DNA from: Pseudorasbora parva
Lineage: Eukaryota; Chordata; Actinopteri; Cypriniformes; Gobionidae
Reading direction: 5' to 3'
DNA length: 64,000 nt
NCBI RefSeq assembly: GCF_024679245.1
Contig: NC_090174.1
Coordinates: 18,464,933 to 18,528,932 of the forward strand
Made by a program: the position numbers and the translations under genes. Shown here piece after piece: positions 37,912-48,124 of this stretch. The notes beneath the pieces were generated by a model that saw nothing but the letters and a program-made list of their open reading frames with translations, did not search any database and was not told the origin of the DNA. Position 1 is the first letter of the stretch. Every line of letters begins with the position of its first letter.

Positions 37912-40060
37912 AATTTAGTGCTTAAAAAACATTTGCTGATATCTTCGAAACCGCTAGTCCGATCGAGACGAAACCAGCCTCAGAAGTTCGGAAACATAGG
38001 TCGATAGCTATACGCTAATGCCCAAATCTCAAAATATTGATAGTAAGGGGTAGTAAAATCCAATCAAAGTCAGGTGTCAGTCATTTTTTACGTGTTTTTT
38101 CATATAAATGTCTATAACTCCAAAACAAAATGAAATATTTTCACCAAACTTGACACACATATGTATGGGCTCACTACGAGGACACATAAAAAAATTGGTG
38201 GGATTGTGCCTCTTGGTGGCGCTATAATAAAACAAAACATGAAATTCCCATTGACTTCAATGCAGTATTACGGTTTAAAATGCTAATGCTATAATTTAAG
38301 AATGCACTAGTGTATCATTACAAAACTCGGTATGTGTCTTCCGCTCTATGTCCCGAAGATATTCAAAAAGTTTCGGGGCAGCGCCACCTTGTGGTCAAAA
38401 TTTGTAATAAAATGTACAAAAATGCTAATAACTTTTGATTAAATTAGCCTATTGTAATGAGACTGGTCATAATACATTCATTGGCTCATGCCGAGAAGAT
38501 AGATACCAATTTTGCCATATTTTGCAAACATATCTGTGCTCCATCTTGTTATTTGTTAAAAATCTACTTTTTCAAACTCATCCTAGACCGTTTGTCCGAT
38601 TTTCACCAAAATTGATCCGTATCGTCTTCAGACCATGCTGACAAATACTTATGGATTTCGGATTGATAGACAAAACAGTTTTCATATACCACTGCAACAG
38701 AGTTGAGCCATGATGCAAAAATGACTCTTGAGGCTGTATCTCTGCAATGCTTTGACATATTGACACCAAACTTTGCATGTGTCATTGTCATCTCAATCTG
38801 ACTAAACCACATCAGTTTCGTAACAGTGACACCTATTGGTCGAAAGTGATAAACCATTAAACCATTATTATTGACTGTATTTAAAATTTGACTGCTATTT
38901 TGCCTAAAATCAACTTAATAGGTCCTTAATGGCTCATTGTTGCAGTTGGCTTGAGACTTCCAGCCATGCTGGCATGTCTTGTCTTCTTCTTTGCGCTTGG
39001 CCCCGATAATGGCTGCTTGCAGCTATATTTCTGCTTCTTCTTCTTCTTCTTCTTCTTTTTCCGCCATAGGAGTCTCTGGCAGCCCATAGAACCGTATGGT
39101 AAAAAGTTGTGAAATTTGGCACACTCATAGAGGCCAGTCTGAGCTGTCACTATAGCAAATTTGGTGCCTCTAACTCAATCTCTCTAGCGCCACCACCTGT
39201 CCAAAGTTTCACTCATATTTATGCTTATAACTTTTGACCCCTAAGGGCTAGAAACAAAATTCTTTTTTCATCGGATTCCTTGGCTCAAGCCGATTCGATT
39301 TCACCCTATGATGTCATTTTCCGGTATGCAAATTTTCCCGCCATTTTAAATTTTCTGAAAAACCTACTTTTTCTAACTCCTCCTAGGCCGTTGCTCCGAT
39401 TTTCATGAAAATTGAAACAGATCATCTTCATAGTATGCTGACAAAAAGTTATGGAATTTAAGTTGATTCGTCCAATCGTTTTCAATAAACGCACAAACAA
39501 ATTTTACGTAGAGGTTGCAAAAACACACTAAAGGCTATATCTCCACAACGCTTTATCGTATTCAAACCAAACTTGGTACATGTCATCACAAGCATGACCT
39601 GAAGCAACATGCAGCGTTTCGGCGCAGCGCCACCTACTGGTCCGGAGATACGAAAAATGCATATTTTGGCTTATAACTTCTGAACCGTTTATCCAAAAAT
39701 CATAAAATTGGTCTCATTAGATTCAGGGCGTCATGCCGAGTCGACTGATATCCAATTTTACCATGTCGGCCATTTTGGATGTCGGCCATTTTGAATTATG
39801 TGCAAAAATGCTGTATTTTATGAACGCATGAACGGATTGTTACGAAACTTGGTATGGGTCATCACCACGATGCCCTGAAGTAGCCTGAGAAGTTTCGAAA
39901 CAGCGCCACCTAGTGGATAATTCTTTTTTTTCAAACGCTTATAACTTTGGGTGTGAGTGAAAAATTTTGATGGGAGTAGCTTTTTTGGGCTCCTGAATCC
40001 TTGCCGAGTCCAACGATACAAAACATGCCCAGTTTCGGCATATGGTTTGCGCAGCGTTGT
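37912..40060 (+). repeat. Macrosatellite unit 18 (2149 bp), mosaic
   Basis: The first half and junction (GCTATATTTCTGC, AAAAATGACTC with ACTTATGG) resemble unit 14, while the second half from about 39181 is the unit-15 divergent form at a constant offset of 6430 bp. CTCF-consensus matches at 39903-39916 and 39627-39640 (both minus). Type a/2. Confidence 0.97.
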
Positions 40061-41190
40061 AATTTAGCGCTTAAAAAACATTTGCTGATATCTTCAAAAC
40101 CGCTAGTCCGATCGAGACGAAACCAGCCTCAGAAGTTCGGAAACATAGGTCGATAGCTATACGCTAATGCCCAAATGTCAAAATATTGATAGTAAGGGGT
40201 AGTAAAATCCAATCAAAGTCAGGTGTCAGTCATTTTTTACGTGTTTTTTCATATAAATGTCTATAACTCCAAAACAAAATGAAATATTTTCACCAAACTT
40301 GACACACATATGTATGGGCTCACTACGAGGACACATAAAAAAATTGGTGGGATTGTGCCTCTTGGTGGCGCTATAATAAAACAAAACATGAAATTCCCAT
40401 TGACTTCAATGCAGTATTACGGTTTAAAATGCTAATGCTATAATTTAAGAATGCACTAGTGTATCATTACAAAACTCGGTATGTGTCTTCCGCTCTATGT
40501 CCCGAAGATATTCAAAAAGTTTCGGGGCAGCGCCACCTTGTGGTCAAAAGTTGTAATAAAATGTACAAAAATGCTAATAACTTTTGATTAAATTAGCCTA
40601 TTGTAATGAGACTGGTCATAATACATTCATTGGCTCATGCCGAGAAGATAGATACCAATTTTGCCATATTTTGCAAACATATCTGTGCTCCATCTTGTTA
40701 TTTGTTAAAAATCTACTTTTTCAAACTCATCCTAGACCGTTTGTCCGATTTTCACCAAAATTGATCCGTATCGTCTTCAGACCATGCTGACAAATAGTTA
40801 TGGATTTCGGATTGATAGACAAAACAGTTTTCATATACCACTGCAACAGAGTTGAGCCATGATGCAAAAATTACTCTTGAGGCTGTATCTCTGCAATGCT
40901 TTGACATATTGACACCAAACTTTGCATGTGTCATTGTCATCTCAATCTGACTAAACCACATCAGTTTCGTAACAGTGACACCTATTGGTCGAAAGTGATA
41001 AACCATTAAACCAATATTATTGACTGTATTTAAAATTTGACTGCTATTTTGCCTAAAATCAACTTAATAGGTCCTTAATGGCTCATTGTTGCAGTTGGCT
41101 TGAGACTTCCAGCCATGCTGGCATGTCTTGTCTTCTTCTTTGCGCTTGGCCCCGATAATGGCTGCTTGCAGCTATATTTATTATTATTAT
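40061..41190 (+). repeat. Macrosatellite unit 19, truncated at its 3' end
   Basis: It follows unit 16 very closely at +6430 bp (one visible change is CCAATATTATT near 41010) and stops after GCAGCTATATTTATTATTATTATT. Beyond that the sequence (GAAAAAACCCATC) is unrelated. The stop coincides with the inter-unit junction, so the array ends on a natural unit terminus rather than at a random breakpoint. The CTCF-consensus half of the unit is absent. Confidence 0.95.
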
Positions 41191-42760
41191 TGAAAAAACC
41201 CATCTTTTGGACGACATCAGTGTCATCCATCCACCAAAGATCATGAACACATTTCAAAAATTGCCATCCGAAGAAACGTTATGTCAGCTTTGACATCATT
41301 GGCTGTCAGATGTCTTATGACCAATTGGTTCATTACGTCAGCTTTGATTGTAAAATGTCATTGGTTCCCGTGTGTCTTGCAACCAATTGCGTCATGCTAA
41401 AGAGTTGGTTGTATAATTTGAATGAGAGTGGAGTGTGTGTGTTAATTGAGCGGCGGGTTGGATCATCATTTCAGCGATTAAAAAATTAAGATCAAATCTG
41501 TTCTTCACATAAAGATATTGTATGGAATGCAATATGAGTTAATACTTTTATATGTTTTGGTCAGTTTTTGCTATAAATACCTGTGACTGTACTTTTATTT
41601 GCCTGTTACATGTTTTATATTATTGAGAAGTGGGTAGGTTTAGGGTAGTAGTGGGGTTGTTTCCAAAATATAAAAGTAGCCTATAAATATTAAATAAAAT
41701 CATGTCTACTTTTACAAATGCAAAGAATTAAATGCGTCTTGATCTGACGCATTGGGCAAACAACTGAAATGAAGCACATTGTGCATCAGAAAGCAATGCT
41801 AGAGAGGTACCCTGTGCATTAAAAAGCGACGCAGAGGGGTCCTGACCAAGCATCAATATGAATAGGACGATAGTGACGAATAGGAGTGATGTTATGTTGC
41901 CACTTTGGATGACTTCAGTGTCATGAGTGTTGCATTTTAATTGTCAAGTTAACTAAAAAAAAATTCTTCAAAGACCTGTGTGTTTTAGCTGTTTTATTAC
42001 AAAAAAAAGACTAAATGGTCAATAAAACTTCTGTGTACAAGTCAATTACCACTTCAATTTATACTTCCAGATATCCAATCAAGCATACTGTATGCCTTAA
42101 TGAAATTTCTTAATTTTTTCAGTGTAATAGGAATCCAATCCAAGTAGCTTCAGAACCTTTGTATATGTTATTTATAATATTTTTTTTTTCCATTTACATT
42201 TTATTAGCAACCATCACCTTATGTGGGTGTAATCTCTTTTTAATCTTTTTTTTAAATTATTCTGTTTTAAAATTAGTGTATATAATCCAAATGGCTATAT
42301 GTATGCTCTTCTCATGCTCAGATTATGTGGGTATAAATAGTGTGTGCTTAAATGTTAAGTTTTTTTGTTGATGTCATATTTAGTTCACCAGCACTGCAGT
42401 GCTAATTATGTTTTTGCATTGAGATCCTGCAGAGAGTAAACCTTCTAAACAGGAAGAAGGAGGCGTGTGTTTTAGGGGTATTGTTTATAGTGTCTGCAGG
42501 CAAGCAGAGCCCACCATAATTTCCGGTTGGTTTAGAAACCTACCAAAGAAAATATAAAACCTGTCCTGATACTGTTACATTACTGATACTGTGTAAAATT
42601 ACATTTCTAATCTGTTCTTTGAGATTAGAAATTAAATTTTTTTCCTATCATATCACCAGCATGATTTGACATTGATCGATTGATACTGATATGCTGTTAG
42701 TTACGAATATTGTAACCACAGAGGCTAGAGATTCCCTCATGAACATGGAAAGATTTGATC
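41191..42760. other. Array flank: no gene recognised
   Basis: AT-rich sequence with no long ORF. Visible items are GACATCAGTGTCATC near 41209 with a related GACTTCAGTGTCATG near 41912; the motif GGGTAGGTTTAGGGTAG (about 41632), common in cyprinid dispersed repeats; an imperfect inverted pair TACTTTTATATGTTTTGG / CCAAAATATAAAAGTA around 41552-41690; and a perfect 10-bp hairpin TTTCTAATCT / AGATTAGAAA at 42604-42631. I cannot name an element. Confidence 0.6.
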
Positions 42761-43039
42761 TTTATGAATGCTGTTTGTGTATCTTTAACCCCCATATACA
42801 TGAGTCTTCATGTAAAAACATGAAGCTATGTCTGTACAAAGCTTAAAATGTCTACTTTTATTTATGTGCAATCAAAATAAAAACTAAATGTTGTGTGTTT
42901 CACGAAATAAATTAAACAAACAGGATGCACGTTCTGTCTCCCTGTGACTCAGAACTCAGAGAAAACAAATATTATACTTTTATTCACAAAGGTGCCTTAT
43001 ATTGATAAAAACAAACAAAAAACAAACAAAACAAAAAAA

Positions 43040-43162
43040 CGGTAAAAGACATTTATAATGGTACAAAATCTTTTAATTTCAGATACATTTTATTCTTTAT
43101 GAACTTTCTGTTAATCAAAGATTTATGCGCCTGGGTTGAATCTTTGATTTATCAAAGAATCC

Positions 43163-43216
<54 letters not shown>

Positions 43217-43315
43217 CATATTAGAATGATTTGTGAAGGATCATGTGACACTGAAGACTGGAGTAATGGTGATAAATTTAGCTTTGATAACAGGAATAAA
43301 TGACACTTTACTATA
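43040..43315 (+). mobile_element. Fragment of a dispersed teleost MITE (same family as 44319-45162)
   Basis: It shares GAACTTTCTGTTAATCAAAG and GAAGGATCATGTGACACTG with the fold-back element 1 kb downstream. An AAT microsatellite sits in the middle of the fragment. It carries no coding sequence. Confidence 0.65.
43164..43215 (+). repeat. (TAA)n microsatellite, about 17 copies
   Basis: An uninterrupted TAA/AAT run inside the MITE fragment. Confidence 0.97.
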
Positions 43316-43317
43316 CA

Positions 43318-43373
43318 CTCACCTAAAGGATTATTAGGAACGCCATACTAATACTGTGTTTGACCTAACCTGG
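43318..43373. mobile_element. Terminal fragment of a dispersed teleost repeat
   Basis: CACTCACCTAAAGGATTATT followed by AGGAACGCCATACTAATAC resembles the end of a repeat abundant in cyprinid genomes (from memory). It breaks off into unrelated sequence containing the hairpin CAGACTCTC / GAGAGTCTG at about 43380-43415. Confidence 0.45.
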
Positions 43374-43746
43374 TCTTATCAGACTCTCGTGCATTTCATT
43401 GGTACAGAGAGTCTGGCCAGTCTCCATTGACAAGCGTTTATTTCTGCGAAGGCGGGTACTCTGTTGAAGTGTAAAACTATTGGATCTACCCAGAGCTACT
43501 CTGGATCTGCCATAACCAATCGTTAACGTTTGGTTGTGACGTATGTCATGCGCCCTTCTTTCATGAAAATTTGTCTAAATAAATGTGCACGGCTCAGTGA
43601 TAACCTAAAACTCGTTCATTCGGATTGTGATTTATTCACGGTGGAGGGGAGAGTTTTGTGATCTGGAACAAAAGATCACGTGGTCTGTGACATGATTGTA
43701 TGCTGTAAATAAAATATATGCTTGGTATGTATAATAATAAATGCTG

Positions 43747-43962
43747 CTATAAATAACGGCCCACAACACCATGGCCACCAACAAAACCCAGCAAAGATTG
43801 TTCTTGCTCCACCTTTAACTTCTGGATATTCGGCAGCAGTGTGACAACAGACTGAACGCTTTTGTTCGCATCTTTCTCCGCTGCTATTACTGAACTACAA
43901 CTCAAACTAGCGCACGACATCAAAGTTATCGTTCTTAGCCGAAATATTTTGGCTAAGCACAC
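43747..43962 (-). pseudogene. Possible RecQ-like helicase fragment from a transposon
   Basis: A 71-aa minus-strand frame ends in KLKVEQEQSLLGFVGGHGV, which resembles the stretch just before the Walker A motif of RecQ-type helicases encoded by or near fish transposons. The frame then stops with no Walker A (GKS/T) motif, so only the very start of such a domain would be present and no enzyme could be made. It lies inside the 42761-46245 composite. The match is short and rests on memory, so a chance frame is possible. Confidence 0.3.
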
Positions 43963-44318
43963 AAATATTCTAAGCTAAGCTTAAACACACGACATCAACG
44001 TCATTGATGATCCCACGCACACAAGGGGCAGTTTGCAAAACACTTCACTAACAACTGGAGTGTTTCCGAACTGAAAATAAACAGTGTACAGAGCAACATA
44101 AATATTAAACGTAATGTGATGTTCACTGCTCGCGGACCATCCACGGACTGCCCACTAATCAGCGAGCGAGTAACGAGAGCGCATGGGTTCTGCCTTAAAG
44201 GAGAAGTACCTTATTCTACTTGCTTATTTTTCGGTTATTAATCGGGAGCTACCAGGACAGTGATAAAGATCTACCAGTCGATCGTGATCGATGGGTTGGC
44301 AACCACTGCTTTAGAACT

Positions 44319-45162
44319 ACAGTACTGTTCAAAATGTTTAGAACTTTTTTATGTCCCTTCTGCTCCCCAAGGCTGGATTTATTTGATCCAAAATTGTAAA
44401 AACAGTAATATTGTGAAATATTTTTTACAATTTAAAATAAATGTTTTCTATGTGAATATATAGTAACATATAATTTATTCCTGTGATCAAAGCTAAATTT
44501 ATCACCATTACGCCTGTCTTCAGTGACACATGATCCTTCACAAATCATTCTCATATGAGGATTTGATATAAAATCTCAACAAACATTTCTTATTATGAAT
44601 GTTGAAAACAGTTCCAGTTGTTTTTCCAGGATTATTTGATAAATCATAGATTTCATAGATAAATGATAAATCATAGATTTAAATCTTTGATTAACAGAAA
44701 GTTCAAAATAATAACATTTATCGGATATAAAAAGATTATGTAACATTATAAATGTCTTTGCTGTGTTTTTTGATCAATATATGGCATCTTGGTGAATAAA
44801 AGTATTAATTTCAATAGATTTCTATTTCAGATAAATGCTGTTGTTTTGAGTTGATCTATTTATCAAAGAATCTTGAAATAAATTGTACTCAAATTGTTTC
44901 AACTTTCAAAATAATAAGAAATGTTTCTAGAGCAGCAAATCAGCATATTACAATGATTTCTGAAGGATCATGTGAAACTGAAGACTGGAATACATTTCAT
45001 TTCAAAATGTCTCCAAATAGAAAACAATTATTTTAAATGATAAAAATAATTCACAATACTACTGTTTGTGCTGTATTTTGGATCAAATAAAGGCAGCCTT
45101 GTTAAGCAGAAGAACCTTTTTTGAAAAATTAGACAAATCTAAAACTTTTGAACGGTAGTGTA
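44319..45162. mobile_element. Fold-back MITE with long inverted arms
   Basis: The left end ACAGTACTGTTCAAAATG and right end AACTTTTGAACGGTAGTGTA are inverted copies. Inside, GTCTTCAGTGACACATGATC (about 44516) pairs with GGATCATGTGAAACTGAAGA (about 44965). The arms are roughly 350 bp each and diverged. The family is non-autonomous and common in cyprinids; 43040-43315 is another fragment of it. No transposase is present. Confidence 0.7.
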
Positions 45163-46007
45163 TACTTACTTGAGTTTACAAATGAAAACAAGACATGTAA
45201 AAAAGAGACATTCATGGCAAGCAGGGACGGTGCAAGATGAACGAAAACTATTTTGTCTCTATTTGAGTGCATCAAGATTTAAAATAACGAACCTGAGCAT
45301 GCAAAAGACGCAACATATGTGAACGGTGCATCAGCGTATAGCAGTCAATAAACGGGTCAGTAATGTACGGGACATTTAGGCCCAATAAATGGAATGTCTT
45401 GGCTAATAAAGGGCAGGGTCATGCTGCGTTTAATAATATAGAGCATAAAATATCCTAATTTGTACATGTATCTTTATTTAGCATTGAGGTTGCCTACTTA
45501 TTTCAAATTTCAACATGTTTCAGCTAATTTTACACATTTTAGTCTGGTAATAGTTCAACTAGTAGCCTACATTGTGAAGTTTATGCATCCGTAACTCTAA
45601 TATAAGTGGGATGAAATGTTTTACCTTAAATTCTCATCTTTAAATCGTGTTTTCTTATTCTAAAGTAAATCCAAGGTAAACTCACAGCATGTCTTCCGAG
45701 CTTAATGAAATCAGAAGAATGATGAAGACGAGTCTTTTTTTTTTATGTGATGGGGGCGTTTACAGGTTTGTGTTACTTCCTCATGGACGATTTGCATGAA
45801 TTGCTTTGTACTCGTGTGGGTGTGGTCACATTAAACAAAATGAGGCTGTGCTGGAGAAACGGGACCTCTCGCTGTTTATTATATAAATTACTTTATTTAA
45901 AATCTAAGAAACATTCCAAGCTTTATAAAGCAATATCTGTCGTGTCTGTGTGGCAAGTTTTCTCTGAGATCTGAGTATATTTTCGCACGTATTTCAGAAC
46001 GGACTTC
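45163..46007. other. No gene recognised
   Basis: Interior of the 42761-46245 composite. A 75-aa plus-strand frame at 45747-45974 shows no motif I recognise and is probably chance. Confidence 0.5.
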
Positions 46008-46243
46008 AAAGGGAGACAGACGGGGCGCATCCTTTTTGTTTTATTTATTTAGCGAAAAGCACAACATTTTAGTTTTTATTTTGAGTTACATAAAAAAGTA
46101 GACACTTTAAGATATACAAAGACATATAGTTCATGTCTGTGAGGCCAAAAATGACAGTATTTTAAGTATTTTAAGGAAAAATACAGTAAAACACGGGGGC
46201 ACTTTCTTCCGGTCCAGGGGTTAAAGATTGTTGCTATAAATGA

Positions 46244-46355
46244 CTAGTGACCGACCGATATATCGGCTTACTGATATTTTTCCTGATATTTAAGTATTTT
46301 CCCATAATAAGGTATCTGTTTTGTAATATCGGATTCACAAGATAAACAGCGCAAT
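46244..46355. mobile_element. Left end of a repeat with CCGATATATCGG terminus, interrupted by the L2 insertion
   Basis: CTAGTGACCGACCGATATAT matches the reverse complement of the end at 49685-49712 (CCGATATATCGGTCGATCAC). The rest of the element appears to resume at about 48125 after 1.77 kb of L2 and nested MITE sequence. Confidence 0.5.
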
Positions 46356-46379
46356 CAATCAATCAATCAAACAATCAAT

Positions 46380-46873
46380 CAGTGTTGGGTAAGTTACTCT
46401 AAAAAAAGTAATTACTTACTAGTTACTAATTACATCTTCAATAGTGTAATTAGATTACTGTACAAATTACTCTCACCAAAAAGTATTTAATTACTAATTA
46501 CTTTTTAATTACTTTCTAAATCCTATATCAACATCGAGTTAAGCGATTCAAGGTTAGACATATAACGGCTCTTTTAATTCATTCAAATACACAATATAAA
46601 ACTACATAAATTACTCTTATTAACTGACCAAAGTATTACAAATGTGAGAAGGATACATAAAAACATGTATTTTAAAGTTAGACTTTAAATGTTGATGTTA
46701 ATTCCTCTATTGTATTATATATAATTATATTTAGTATTTAGTTCAGTTACATCAGAAGTAACTGTAATTAAATTACAGAAAAAATAAGAGTAATCCCTTA
46801 CTTTACTTATTCAAGGGAAAAGTAATTAAATTACAGTAACTAATTACTTGGTAACTAATTACACCCAACACTG
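46380..46873. mobile_element. hAT-like MITE (494 bp) with 8-bp target duplication
   Basis: The ends CAGTGTTGGGT and ACCCAACACTG are perfect 11-bp inverted repeats. Flanks are CAATCAAT on both sides (46372-46379 and 46874-46881), the 8-bp duplication expected of hAT elements. The target itself is a CAAT microsatellite, which weakens the duplication as proof. The interior is rich in GTAATTA/TAATTAC. It has no coding capacity. Confidence 0.75.
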
Positions 46874-46996
46874 CAATCAATCAATGAATTAATCAATCAA
46901 CTTTATTTATATACTGCTTTTACAATCAAATTTTTTTCAAAGCAGCTTCACAGAATTTGATTTGGCTGTACCGTCGTTCTCGAGAATATGTGATGT

Positions 46997-47541
46997 TTAA
47001 AGGGTTAGTTCACCCAAAAATGAAATTGATGCCATTAATGACTCACCCTAATGTCGTTCCACACCCGTAAGACCTTCGTTCATCATCGGAACACAGTTTA
47101 AGATATTTTATATTTTAGTCCCAGAGCATAATGCAGTCATTGCACACTTTACTGTCCATGTCCAGAAAGCTAATACAAACATCATCAAAGTAGTCCATAT
47201 ATGACATCAGTTGGTTGATTAGAGTCTCTTGAAGCATATATCAAAAATATCAAAAACTAAGATTTTATGCAGCATTGTCTTCTCCTCCGTGTGCCTCGAA
47301 AAAGAATCAAACGGTTAATGAATCAATCAATGATTCCGGTCGCCAATGTCACGTGATTTCAGCAGTTCGTTTCGCGTCAAACTGACCAAACTGCTGAAAT
47401 CACGTGACATTGGTGATTATGCTCTGGGACTAAAATATAAAATATCTTAAACTGTGTTCCGATGGTCTTACGGGTGTGGAACGACATTAGGGTGAGTCAT
47501 TAATGACATCAATTTCATTTTTGGATGAACTAACCCTTTAA
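46997..47541. mobile_element. TTAA-flanked MITE (Kolobok/piggyBac-like) with ~120-bp inverted ends
   Basis: TTAA lies at 46997-47000 and 47538-47541. The ends AGGGTTAGTTCACCC and GGATGAACTAACCCT begin long near-identical inverted arms running to about GTCCCAGAGCATAAT. TTAA duplication with AGGG ends fits Kolobok better than piggyBac (usually CCC ends). It carries a 25-bp perfect palindrome (47343-47413) and no ORF. It interrupts the L2 remnant. Confidence 0.8.
47343..47413. repeat. 25-bp perfect inverted repeat with 21-nt loop
   Basis: CCAATGTCACGTGATTTCAG and the next five bases (47343-47367) are matched exactly by 47389-47413. The arm contains CACGTG, an E-box. Confidence 0.95.
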
Positions 47542-48124
47542 TAGGGAGCCAGTGTAGTGTTGACAGAATTGGACTAATATGATAGTACTTCCTGGTTCTA
47601 GTAAGAACTCGTGCTGCTGCATTTTGGACCAGTTGGAGTTTATTAAGTGAGCAGGGCAACCATTACAATAATCTAGCCTTGAGCTCATGAACGCATGTAC
47701 TAACTGTTCTGCATTTTGCATTGAAAGAATGTGCCGTAATTTAGATATATTTTTAAGATGGTAGAAACGTGGCTTTTAAATGAAAGATTGGTATCAAAGA
47801 GCACACCCAGGTTCCTCACTGATGACAAGGGCTTGACAGAGCAGTCAACAAGTGTAAAACAGTATTCTAGGTTACTACTTTTGGAGCTTTTCTGTTCAAT
47901 AATAAAAAATTCAGTTTCATCTGAATATTTTTTTATATCAGCTATGCATTTCGTTAATCTTGTAAATATGTAAGTTTCGACAGGGCGTGAAGAAATATAG
48001 AGGTGAGTATCGACAGCATAACAAAGAAAACTTACACCATGCTTCCTAATGATGAATCTCCCAGTTGTAGCATATAGGGGGTAAAAAGCAACGGTCCTAA
48101 CACTGAGCCTTGCCGTACTCCATA
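47542..48124 (-). pseudogene. L2-type LINE ORF2 reverse-transcriptase fragment
   Basis: Read on the minus strand, the order is QGSVLGPLLF (RT block before the catalytic YxDD), then a degenerate stretch, then SRLDYCNG, LNKLQLVQNAAARVL and HISPILSTLHWLPIK, a hallmark string of L2/CR1-clade RT C-termini. Several stops and at least one frame change separate these blocks, and no catalytic YxDD is readable. The reading frame ends exactly at the TTAA insertion (47541). It encodes nothing functional. Confidence 0.8.

Larger units (their letters stand above)
1..41190 (+). repeat. Macrosatellite: 18 complete ~2.1-2.5 kb tandem units plus one truncated unit
   Basis: The phrase AATTTAGTGCTTAAAAAACA recurs (with TTAGCGC in some units) at 1, 2388, 4551, 6929, 9065, 11328, 13532, 15668, 17863, 19996, 22265, 24714, 26841, 29346, 31491, 33631, 35782, 37912 and 40061, giving a direct head-to-tail array. 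Unit lengths are 2127-2505 bp. Most of the unit differs by only a few substitutions between copies, and the length differences come from one spot holding a 59-bp minisatellite and a CTT-rich tract. The unit has no long ORF: recurrent 60-95 aa frames are repeat shadows, and their lysine/arginine runs are the CTT tract read on the minus strand. The left edge is outside the window. The right edge is a unit 3' end at about 41180-41190. Confidence 0.98.
42761..46245. mobile_element. Composite DNA element with diverged ~180-240 bp inverted ends
   Basis: The left end (42761-42945) and the reverse complement of the right end (46008-46245) align: TATCTTTAACCCC, TGTCTACTTTT, CAAAATAAAAACTAAA, GTTGTG, AAATAAA and GGATGC occur in the same order, followed by CTGTCTCCCT. 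Arms are clearly diverged and gapped, so the element is old. Inside lie a MITE fragment with an AAT microsatellite, a possible helicase fragment and a fold-back MITE. No target duplication could be fixed, and the superfamily is not assigned. Confidence 0.6.
46355..48124 (-). mobile_element. L2-type LINE remnant with nested insertions
   Basis: On the minus strand the 3' tail is (TTGA)n (46355-46379 and 46874-46905), preceded by an L2-like 3' UTR up to about 46996. The reverse-transcriptase end resumes at 47542. Two elements are nested in it: a hAT-like MITE in the tail and a TTAA element at 46997-47541. Part of the C-terminal ORF2 and 3' region seems missing, so the copy is deleted as well as interrupted. 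Confidence 0.7.

Noticed and set aside
1..41190. rDNA or 5S/snRNA gene array
   Set aside because: No rRNA, 5S or snRNA sequence, promoter box or T-run terminator pattern was seen in the unit.
1..41190. Centromeric satellite
   Set aside because: The unit is far longer than typical fish centromeric monomers, and nothing such as a CENP-B-like box was recognised. It cannot be excluded, but there is no positive evidence.
524..41257. Recurring 60-95 aa ORFs in every array unit on both strands
   Set aside because: They are copies of the same non-coding repeat, overlap each other on opposite strands, lack known motifs, and their K/R/F runs are the CTT tract. The lengths of the frames through the hypervariable spot change with minisatellite copy number.
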